A stretch of 64,000 nucleotides of DNA, from contig JAJDZD010000013.1 of the NCBI GenBank assembly GCA_022824865.1, forward strand, positions 79,162 to 143,161, written 5' to 3'. Source of the stretch: Chloroflexota bacterium (GTDB lineage: Bacteria > Chloroflexota > UBA11872). Under the pieces are notes generated by a model, which was not told where the DNA came from, searched no databases, and saw only the letters and a list, made by a program, of their open reading frames with translations. Positions 37,749-45,700 of the stretch are shown here, in pieces; the first letter of the stretch is position 1, and each line of letters opens with the position of its first letter. A program made the position numbers and the translations under genes.

Positions 37749-38995
37749 ACCGGTCTCCCCAGGTCGCGCGGCTCTGGGGCCTGGCGCGGCAGCACGGGAT
37801 GGACCGGCGGCGATTCTTTCAGGCGCTGACGGCTGGCGGGGCGGCGGCGGTGCTGGCGGCGTGCGTGGAGCCGCGCGATGCCGAGCAGGCTGCGGCGACC
37901 GACAGCGCGGCAAGAGCGGCATCGCCCGCGCCGGGGCCGGCCTGGTTCAAGGACACGTCGCCGTTCATCGTGCACGACGACGGGAAGAGCCTGGAAGCGC
38001 GGCTGGAGAACATGCAGGGGTTGATTACGCCGGTGCGGTACTTCTTCGTGCGCAACAACTCGGTGAGCCTGGACGTGGACGTGGAGAGTTGGCGGCTGTC
38101 AATTGAGGGCGACGCGGTTACCAGTCCGATCCAGTTGAAGTACGACGACATCCGCCAGATGCCGAGCCGCACGCTCGTTTCCTACCTGGAGTGCGCGGGG
38201 AACCACCGGGCGATGTTCGACCTGGTGAGGGGTCAGAAGGCCAAGGGGACGCAGTGGAGAACGGGCGGCGTTGGGAACGGGGAGTGGACCGGGGTCCCGC
38301 TGGGTGAGTTGCTGCGGCTGGCCGGAGTTACCGATGATGCCGCAAACGTGTTGCTGATCGGACTGGATACGGAGTCGCCAGAGGAAGGCTTCCGGCGCGT
38401 GGTGTCCGCCGAAAAGGCCCTGCACCCGGACACGTTGCTGGCCTACGGGATGAACGGAGAAGCGCTGCCACGGGATCATGGGTTTCCGCTGCGGGCGCTG
38501 ATTCCCGGCTGGGTGGGCAGCACGAACGTGAAATGGCTGGGGCGGATCGTGGTGTCGAAGAGCCCGATCTGGACGCGGAATAACACGACCTCGTACGTGC
38601 TGATCGGGGACTCGTACCGGCCGGAGGGCGAGGCCTCGGGGAAGGTGACGACGACGCAGGTGATCAAGAGCGCGCTGGCGCTGCCCTGGCCGGCCGAGTT
38701 GGAGGCCGAGACGCGACGAATCCACGGGTTTGCGCACTCGCCGGACGGGCCTATCGATCGGGTGGAGTGGAGCGTGGACTCGGGACGGACCTGGAAGCCG
38801 GTGGAGGCTCTAACGCCGCAGGTGCAGTACTCGTGGGCGCGGTTCGAGTTTGGGTGGGATCCGCGGCCGGGCGAGTACACGATCATGACGCGGGCCACGG
38901 ACGCGGTAGGGAATACGCAGCCGGAGGAGATTCCATTCAACGAGAAGGGGTACCTGTTCAACCAGCCGCTGCCGCATCCGGTGCGGGTGACCTGA
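37745..38995 (+). CDS. Sulfite oxidase-family molybdopterin-dependent oxidoreductase, Tat-type N-terminus
   Basis: MDRRRFFQALTAGGAAAVLAAC; LVSYLECAGNHRAMF; DHGFPLRALIPGWVGSTNVKWLGRI. Confidence 0.92.
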   Translation: MNRSPQVARLWGLARQHGMDRRRFFQALTAGGAAAVLAACVEPRDAEQAAATDSAARAASPAPGPAWFKDTSPFIVHDDGKSLEARLENMQGLITPVRYFFVRNNSVSLDVDVESWRLSIEGDAVTSPIQLKYDDIRQMPSRTLVSYLECAGNHRAMFDLVRGQKAKGTQWRTGGVGNGEWTGVPLGELLRLAGVTDDAANVLLIGLDTESPEEGFRRVVSAEKALHPDTLLAYGMNGEALPRDHGFPLRALIPGWVGSTNVKWLGRIVVSKSPIWTRNNTTSYVLIGDSYRPEGEASGKVTTTQVIKSALALPWPAELEAETRRIHGFAHSPDGPIDRVEWSVDSGRTWKPVEALTPQVQYSWARFEFGWDPRPGEYTIMTRATDAVGNTQPEEIPFNEKGYLFNQPLPHPVRVT

Positions 38996-39023
38996 CATAG
39001 GCGAGCGGAGCGCCATAGGACAC

Positions 39024-40004
39024 ATGAGCAACCAGTCGACCTCAGCGCCCGTCCTTCGCGTCGAAGACCTGGGGATGTATTACGGGACGCGGTCGGGTGA
39101 CGTGAAGGCGGTGGACGGCGTTTCGTTTGCGGTGGGGCGCGGGGAGTCGGTTGGGCTGGTGGGGGAGTCGGGCTGTGGGAAGTCGTCCATTGCGATGACG
39201 CTGCTGAAGCTGCTGCCGGAGAACGGGCGGATCGTTGGTGGAAAGATTCTGCTGGACGGGACGGACCTGGCGCCGCTGTCGGAAGACCAGATGCGGACGC
39301 ATCGCTGGAACCGGATCGCGATGGTGTTCCAGGCGGCGATGAACTCGTTCAACCCGGTCTATACGGTCGGGGACCAGATCATCGAGGCGCTGGAGGTGCA
39401 CATCGAGACGAGTCCGGACGTGTCGATGGAGCGGGTGCGGGAGCTGTTTGAGCTGGTGAGCCTGGACCCGGGCTTCATTGGGCGCTATCCGCACGAGTAC
39501 AGCGGGGGGATGAAACAGCGGGCGGGCATCGCGATGGCGCTGGCCTGCGAGCCGGATCTGCTGATCGCGGACGAGCCGACGACGGCGCTGGACGTGATCG
39601 TGCAGGACCGCATCCTAAAGGAACTGCGGGACGTGCAGCAGGCGCTGAACATGAGCCTGATCTACATCTCGCACGACATGGCGGTGATCGCCGAGGTGAG
39701 CCACACGGTGGGGGTGATGTACGCGGGGCGGATCGTGGAGTGGGGCGAGACGGTGGATATCTTCCGGAACCCGATGCACCCGTATACGCAGACGCTGATG
39801 TCGGCGTTTCCCAGCGTGACCGGGCCGAAGCACGAACTGGCGATGCTGGGCGGCGAGCCGCCGAATCTGCTGAACCCGCCGTCGGGTTGCCGGTTCCATC
39901 CGCGGTGTCCGTACGCGACAGACGTTTGCAAGTCCGCAGAGCCGCCGAGGGTCGAGGGGTCGGATACGCACTGGGCGGCGTGCTGGCACCCGTTGGAGGC
40001 GTAG
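39024..40004 (+). CDS. ABC transporter ATP-binding protein (DppD-like)
   Basis: GESGCGKSS, YSGGMKQRAGIAMAL, LIADEPTTALD. Confidence 0.95.
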   Translation: MSNQSTSAPVLRVEDLGMYYGTRSGDVKAVDGVSFAVGRGESVGLVGESGCGKSSIAMTLLKLLPENGRIVGGKILLDGTDLAPLSEDQMRTHRWNRIAMVFQAAMNSFNPVYTVGDQIIEALEVHIETSPDVSMERVRELFELVSLDPGFIGRYPHEYSGGMKQRAGIAMALACEPDLLIADEPTTALDVIVQDRILKELRDVQQALNMSLIYISHDMAVIAEVSHTVGVMYAGRIVEWGETVDIFRNPMHPYTQTLMSAFPSVTGPKHELAMLGGEPPNLLNPPSGCRFHPRCPYATDVCKSAEPPRVEGSDTHWAACWHPLEA

Positions 40005-40009
40005 GCGGC

Positions 40010-41032
40010 ATGGCTGTAGCGGACACGGGTGTTACAGAAGTCGGAACCAGGCCGCTGATCAAGGTGGAGGGGCTGGAGAAGCGGTTTCCGGTGGCCTCGC
40101 ACTGGTTCCGGCGCAGTCATAGCTCGGTGCACGCGGTGGATGGGATCTCGTTCGAGCTGGCGCGCGGGGAGAGCTTTGGCCTGGTGGGCGAGTCGGGCTG
40201 CGGCAAGACGACGACGGGTCGGCTGCTGGTGCGGCTGGCCGAGCCGACGGGCGGGCACGTGCTGTTCGACGACGGCGAGGGCGCCGCCACCGACATCACG
40301 ACGCTGCGCGGCGAGGAGCTGAAGTCCTTTCGGCGCAAGGCGCAAATGATCTTCCAGGATCCGTACGAGTCGCTGAACCCGCGGCGGACGATCTTCGACA
40401 CGGTGGCCGAGCCGCTGAAGGTCCAGGACGCCTGCCCGCCGCTGGAGCGGCTGGATCGGGTGTCGCGCATGCTGGAAATGGTGGGGCTGTCGCCGCCCGC
40501 GACCTACCTGTTCCGGTACCCGCACGAGCTGTCGGGCGGGCAACGGCAGCGGGTGGCGATCGCGCGGGCGCTGATTATCGAGCCGATCTTCGTGGTGGCC
40601 GACGAGCCGACCTCGATGCTGGACGTCTCGATCCGAACCGGCGTGATGAACCTGATGGAGAGCCTGGCGGAGCGCCTCGGCATCAGCTACCTCTATATCA
40701 CCCACGACCTGGCCGTGGCCCGCTACATGTGCTCCCGCATCGCCGTGATGTACCTCGGCAAGATCGTCGAAATGGGCGACACCGAGGCCGTCCTCCAACA
40801 CCCCAAGCACCCCTACACCCAGGCCCTCCTCTCAGCCGTCCCAATCCCTGACCCCACCGCCACCCGCGCCCCCGTCCAAATCACCGGCGGCGTCGCCACC
40901 CCCCTCGACCCACCACCCCGCTGCCGCTTCTACAGCCGCTGCCCGATTGCGGATGACTTCTGTCGCGACAACCCGCATCCGCCGCTGGAGACAAAGGGGG
41001 ATGGGCAGCGGGTGGCCTGTTACAACGCGTAA
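40010..41032 (+). CDS. ABC transporter ATP-binding protein (DppF-like)
   Basis: [35 protein letters not shown]. Confidence 0.95.
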   Translation: MAVADTGVTEVGTRPLIKVEGLEKRFPVASHWFRRSHSSVHAVDGISFELARGESFGLVGESGCGKTTTGRLLVRLAEPTGGHVLFDDGEGAATDITTLRGEELKSFRRKAQMIFQDPYESLNPRRTIFDTVAEPLKVQDACPPLERLDRVSRMLEMVGLSPPATYLFRYPHELSGGQRQRVAIARALIIEPIFVVADEPTSMLDVSIRTGVMNLMESLAERLGISYLYITHDLAVARYMCSRIAVMYLGKIVEMGDTEAVLQHPKHPYTQALLSAVPIPDPTATRAPVQITGGVATPLDPPPRCRFYSRCPIADDFCRDNPHPPLETKGDGQRVACYNA

Positions 41033-41171
41033 CAACAAATCTCAGTTTTACAATACCGCCCTGCATCTTTGGCCACTTCCTACATGAATAACCGTTTCTA
41101 AACGTTCGCTAGAATCAACATTACTCCACAATTTCATACTGCCACTACATCCGACATATCCGCGCGCCAAG

Positions 41172-41933
41172 TCAGCCGTCAAAACGATCCTGATACATTG
41201 CACACACTCGTTTATGCAGGTTCTCCATCTCGTGATGACCATCGCCTGCCTCTAGCGAACCGATATCGACTCTTGAGCAAACCCGAACGTCCATCCAAGA
41301 CATATAGTACGCATGTATTAGTACCTCGCGAATCTGTTCGTCTGGGTCGAAATGCTCACGAGTATTAGGATCGGCACTGTTGCGTAGAAACTCTTGATAG
41401 TGCTGCTCAATAATACTTACCTGACACGATTGGATCTCATCAACCGCGCGAAGGATCTTTCTGACCTGCTCTTCAAATGTGGTTGCGTGCCTGAAGTGAA
41501 CGTTGCCGTTTGCGTGTGCTATGCCATTACGATCTCGCACAAGCCTAGCGTATACTCCGATCTTTTCGTCGCCGCAGCCAATCAACCGTAGAATACGAAA
41601 GACGCTGGACTCGTTGACTTTGCTGAATGCGAACGGTGACCTGCCACGAAGTAACTGTCGCTCATCACCCTTCGAAAAACCAATAGTTGCATTGTTGAAT
41701 TCCGTTGGCAGGGAGTACCTGATCTGCCAAATCTTGAAGTAAACAAACACCATCATAACCATATGGTACGCCAGATACGCGAATTGGTACTTTAGGCTCT
41801 CGAGATTCGCCCAGAACGTATCCCAAAGAAAAGAGACGTACTCCCCCTCATCCGGGTTCATGAATGAGATCGGTAGAAACTCGCCGAGCGCAGCCGCCTC
41901 CTCTGCTAGCTCGTCCACATACAGACGGCTCAT
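41172..41933 (-). CDS. Hypothetical HEPN-like protein
   Basis: LVRDRNGIAHANG (RNxxxH-type motif); starts at ATGA overlap with the HsdMS stop. Confidence 0.6.
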   Translation of the reverse strand: MSRLYVDELAEEAAALGEFLPISFMNPDEGEYVSFLWDTFWANLESLKYQFAYLAYHMVMMVFVYFKIWQIRYSLPTEFNNATIGFSKGDERQLLRGRSPFAFSKVNESSVFRILRLIGCGDEKIGVYARLVRDRNGIAHANGNVHFRHATTFEEQVRKILRAVDEIQSCQVSIIEQHYQEFLRNSADPNTREHFDPDEQIREVLIHAYYMSWMDVRVCSRVDIGSLEAGDGHHEMENLHKRVCAMYQDRFDG

Positions 41934-44482
41934 TGGTCTTCCCACACACGTGAGACAATATCTGAGACCTTCGCTTGAAAGTGCTGCACTAACTCGTAGT
42001 TCCCTCGCACATATGCCTGCTCCATCAAGACTTCGTCAACGATGGCTCGTTGAACATCAATGTCGGGTAGTGGAATCTCAAGATCGGAAAAGCGGGACTT
42101 GGAAAGCTCTCTAAATGTGCCCCCGCTTGCCCATGCAACCATAGTCGGAACCAGTCTCTTCAGTGCCAGAGCTACAAACTCCGGGAGGGCTCTATTGTGA
42201 TCTTCAATGATCACATTCTTAAACCCCTGATTGGTCGCCAATGGAACTCGGTTAATGGCGATTCTACCGATAGTCGCCCGGGACGACACTATTACTGATC
42301 CCACCGGCATAAGCTTTGCGGAAGACTCCTGTAACCCTAAATCAGTAATCGTTCGTCGAGTCGAAGTGATGTCACTGACTGTGTTACCGACCGGGATGTC
42401 CACAAGTGTTGCCCACGGCACACTGCCGTTCCAATATTCCGCGACGTTCGACCTAGGTGTCCCACCACCCTCAACACGGAACACATCCCGATCCCCAATG
42501 GACACAAGCGGCCACCGGCGATCAATAGGGACACGCGGATTGTATGCTGCGATGACTGCCCGCGCTCCATCGATCAGTGCTCCATACTCACTGATCTCTC
42601 GCATGATCTCTCTTTGCTCGTCTAGGGGTGGCAGCGGGACTGCAAATCGATAAAGCAATTTGGCGCTAAGGTTATTGATGTTTACTCCCGATATTTGGCT
42701 ACGAAGAAAGTCATTGAATCGACGGTCCCGAAGCTGATAAAATAGATAGTGAGGATCCACGACATCAGGATATGATCTCACGACACCCATAAATCCGCCA
42801 AAATAGTAGTCCATATCTTCAGCAATATACGCGACTTTCCCAATATGGTCCTTGCTTCCGCTAGCTAGGCAGATGAATATATCGAATTTTCGTAGCATTT
42901 TGTCTTGCGGAAGATTCACAGCACCAGAGATCCGCTTTACTTCTGACAAGTCAAGACTGGAAGCTTCAACGACGATGTTGTTCGCGCGAAGAATCCCGTG
43001 CCCACCTGAAGATACCTCGTCACCCCTCCGGTATGTAACACCCCGAACTAATCTGCAGATTTCACCGAGTGGCACTATTGGGTTTTTCCCACTCCTTTGA
43101 CTCGTATCTCGATACCGCTCCATACTGAGACTGTAGTCGTCCGTATCAGCTATACGGCTCTTGTCGACTATAAGGGCTGCGCCTTGATCGAGGAGGGCTG
43201 AGAGGAAGGGAGCGGGTTGTTCGTAATTCGAGCCAACGATGTGCGTAGGTATGGAGAGGTATTCTTTGAGCGCGCGGGTTGTCTGGGGCAGATCGTTTGA
43301 GTCGATTGTTCGGCGCTGGGCACCCAAGTCATAGCCGTCATTCTCAACCTTGAAGAAAGCGACTTGGCTTAAGGGTCTCGATGGGTCTCGACTCAGCATC
43401 AGAATCGAAGTTTTCACCCCGGAATAGGGTTGAAACAAACCTGCTGGCAACGAAACGACCGCCACCAGCAAGTTCTGTTCGATCAGGGCTTTGCGAAGAC
43501 TAGTGTGGGCCTTTTGGCTTTGGAAGACGATCCCTTCCGGAACTATGAGCCCGGCACGGCCTCCGTGTGCGAGGTGCTCGGCTATGTAGCCTGCAAATAG
43601 GACTTCGCTGCGACTGGACTGAACGGCAAATCGGTTGTGCGGCCGAATGCCTCCCCTTGGCGACATGAACGGTGGATTAGCAAGGATCACATCGAAGTGC
43701 TCGTTCCAGCGCTCGTCGCTGGTGAGCGTGTCGTATTCGTGGATATCGGGCTGGACGAAGCCGTGCAGATACATGTTCACCAGCGAAAGGCGCACCATGT
43801 CGGGCGAGATGTCGTACCCGGTGAAGCTCTCCGCCAGCCGGCTGCGTTCGTGGGGCGTGAGCGTGCTCTGGCCGTCCGCGTCGGTGTTGGCCCGCTGGAT
43901 GTGCTTGTAGGCGGAGATCAGAAAGCCTGCGGTGCCGCAGGCGGGGTCGAGAACGGTTTCGCCGAGCTGCGGGTTCACGATTTCAACGATGAAGTCGATG
44001 ATGTGACGAGGGGTGCGGAACTGTCCGGCATCGCCCTGGGCGCCCATGATGGAGAGCAGGTACTCGAAGGCATCGCCCAGGCGCTCCGAGTGGTCGTATT
44101 GGAACTGGTCGATGACCTTCAGAAACTCGCGCAGCGTCTCCGGGTCTCGGTAGGGGAGATAGGCGTTGTTGAAGATGTTGCGAAAAAGCGGTGGAAGGCC
44201 CGGATTCTCCGGAATCCGGTCGAGGGCTTCAGCGTAGAGGTTGAGGGTTTCGAAGCCGCCGAGTCCCGAGCGCAGCAGCTTGGGCCAGGCGTAACGTTCG
44301 AAGTCGTTCACAAAGAAGCTGCGCTGGCCGCCAAGCTCCTCGCCTCGCGCCTCGATGTCCCACATGAACTTGTAGATCAGCGCAATGGTGATCTGCTCGA
44401 CCTGCGACTTGGGGTCGGGGACCTTGCCCACGAGAATGTCGCGGGCGGTGTCGATTCGGCGGCGGGTTTCGACGTCTAGCAT
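41930..44482 (-). CDS. Type I RM fused methyltransferase-specificity protein (HsdM-HsdS)
   Basis: VLDPACGTAGFLISAYKHI, NPPF, GRAGLIVPEGIVF, then two TRD-like regions each followed by PLPxxDxQRxI conserved regions. Confidence 0.93.
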   Translation of the reverse strand: MLDVETRRRIDTARDILVGKVPDPKSQVEQITIALIYKFMWDIEARGEELGGQRSFFVNDFERYAWPKLLRSGLGGFETLNLYAEALDRIPENPGLPPLFRNIFNNAYLPYRDPETLREFLKVIDQFQYDHSERLGDAFEYLLSIMGAQGDAGQFRTPRHIIDFIVEIVNPQLGETVLDPACGTAGFLISAYKHIQRANTDADGQSTLTPHERSRLAESFTGYDISPDMVRLSLVNMYLHGFVQPDIHEYDTLTSDERWNEHFDVILANPPFMSPRGGIRPHNRFAVQSSRSEVLFAGYIAEHLAHGGRAGLIVPEGIVFQSQKAHTSLRKALIEQNLLVAVVSLPAGLFQPYSGVKTSILMLSRDPSRPLSQVAFFKVENDGYDLGAQRRTIDSNDLPQTTRALKEYLSIPTHIVGSNYEQPAPFLSALLDQGAALIVDKSRIADTDDYSLSMERYRDTSQRSGKNPIVPLGEICRLVRGVTYRRGDEVSSGGHGILRANNIVVEASSLDLSEVKRISGAVNLPQDKMLRKFDIFICLASGSKDHIGKVAYIAEDMDYYFGGFMGVVRSYPDVVDPHYLFYQLRDRRFNDFLRSQISGVNINNLSAKLLYRFAVPLPPLDEQREIMREISEYGALIDGARAVIAAYNPRVPIDRRWPLVSIGDRDVFRVEGGGTPRSNVAEYWNGSVPWATLVDIPVGNTVSDITSTRRTITDLGLQESSAKLMPVGSVIVSSRATIGRIAINRVPLATNQGFKNVIIEDHNRALPEFVALALKRLVPTMVAWASGGTFRELSKSRFSDLEIPLPDIDVQRAIVDEVLMEQAYVRGNYELVQHFQAKVSDIVSRVWEDQ

Positions 44483-44500
44483 GGGGGAGTGGGGGAAGAG

Positions 44501-44635
44501 TTATCCACGAAGGGCACGAAGTACACGAAGTGGAAGAGCGAAGGACGGAAAAGTAAAGAGAATGGTCCGCGAGATCTTGCACTTAGACACGTCAGTGAGT
44601 CCTGTTTGTCGCCCTTCGTGAACTTCGTTGATCAA
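44501..44635. repeat. CACGAAG-rich inverted pair (right of GxxExxY gene on its own strand)
   Basis: ttatccacgaagggcacgaagtacacgaag (44501) and gcccttcgtgaacttcgttgatcaa (44611). Confidence 0.75.
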
Positions 44636-45009
44636 TTGACGAACCGCTTCCATTCGAGTTTGCCGTGGCTGCCGAAGTTTAGCAGGATGCCCAGCTTGAA
44701 TCCGGTGGCCTTCAAGTAGTTGAGCGTCTGGGCTTCTTCGTTGCCGGTGAGGCGGCTAAGAGTCTTGATCTCGACGATCACTTGGTCATAGCAAACCAGA
44801 TCAGCAAAGTAGTCTCTTTTCAGCAGTTGCTCCTTGTAGCGGACTCGAATCTGCGCCTGTGCCTGGAACGGGATGTCTCTTGCCGCAAGCTCAATCTCCA
44901 TTGCTTCCTGGTACACCGCCTCGAGAAAACCCGGGCCGAGTTCACGGTGCACCTCAATAGCGGCGCCCACGATGGCGTAGGACTCTTCGCCTAGGATTAT
45001 TCCGTCCAT
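44632..45009 (-). CDS. GxxExxY protein (PDDEXK-like)
   Basis: AAIEVHRELGPGFLEAVYQEAMEIEL...DYFADLVCYDQVIVEIKTL. Confidence 0.93.
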   Translation of the reverse strand: MDGIILGEESYAIVGAAIEVHRELGPGFLEAVYQEAMEIELAARDIPFQAQAQIRVRYKEQLLKRDYFADLVCYDQVIVEIKTLSRLTGNEEAQTLNYLKATGFKLGILLNFGSHGKLEWKRFVN

Positions 45010-45012
45010 TTA

Positions 45013-45101
45013 CTTGTCCACGAAGGTCACTAAGTACACGAAGTCGGATAGGACACTTACATTCTCTTCATTCGTGTCCCTTCGTGCCCTTCGTGGATCA
45101 C
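45013..45101. repeat. CACGAAG-rich inverted pair (left of GxxExxY gene on its own strand)
   Basis: cttgtccacgaaggtcactaagtacacgaag and ttcgtgtcccttcgtgcccttcgtggatcac. Confidence 0.75.
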
Positions 45102-45125
45102 GTCTTCTTCCGCCAACGCGTTTCG

Positions 45126-45371
45126 TCACGCGGGAATCTGGAACGAGCGACCCAGGGGATGGAACTCGTCGACCTCCTGGTTGGCGAGCTTGGCGCGAAT
45201 CTGCTCGAAGCGGCTGATCGTGGCGCGCGAGTAGAGCCGCTCGCCGCAGCGCAGGCAAACATCGGCGCGGACCTTCACTGTCGCCAGGTTGACGCCGCCG
45301 CGCAAGAGTTTTTCGACGTCCTTCTCGCTCAGATCGCCGCCACAGACCGGACACTTGCCAAAGCGCTGCAT
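45126..45371 (-). CDS. YgiT-type zinc finger protein (putative antitoxin)
   Basis: CPVCGG...CLRCGERLYSRATISRFE. Confidence 0.85.
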   Translation of the reverse strand: MQRFGKCPVCGGDLSEKDVEKLLRGGVNLATVKVRADVCLRCGERLYSRATISRFEQIRAKLANQEVDEFHPLGRSFQIPA

Positions 45372-45688
45372 TACCTCGGTCTCCTTGTTCGCCAGTTCAG
45401 CCAGCGTTCCGGATCAGGCCGGTAGACCGTAATCAGAGCCGCCCACCCGGTGTCAGAATTATATGCCCAGACGCTGTGGATCGGATCGTCGCCAGGCGTG
45501 CCCCCGTAGATCAGACAGCTCGGAAATGGCCGGTCGTCAGGGTATTCCTCAATTACTTCACCGTGGAGCACACTTGCGAACACCTCGTCGAACGAAAGGT
45601 GATCCGCCTGAGCTTCTTCGTCAGCGTGGTCGGTAATGCGTACATGATCATGGCGAATCGCCGCAATGATCGCCGCCATGAAGTCCAC
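45371..45688 (-). CDS. DUF4258 domain protein (putative toxin)
   Basis: RITDHADEEAQADHLSFDEVFASVLHGEVIEEYPDDRPFPSCLIYG...ALITVYRPDPERW. Confidence 0.85.
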   Translation of the reverse strand: MDFMAAIIAAIRHDHVRITDHADEEAQADHLSFDEVFASVLHGEVIEEYPDDRPFPSCLIYGGTPGDDPIHSVWAYNSDTGWAALITVYRPDPERWLNWRTRRPR

Positions 45689-45700
45689 GACGAAGACTAG

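Noticed and set aside
44501-45101. CACGAAG repeats as a mini CRISPR
   Set aside because: Copies are few, imperfect and in inverted pairs around a gene, not regularly spaced.
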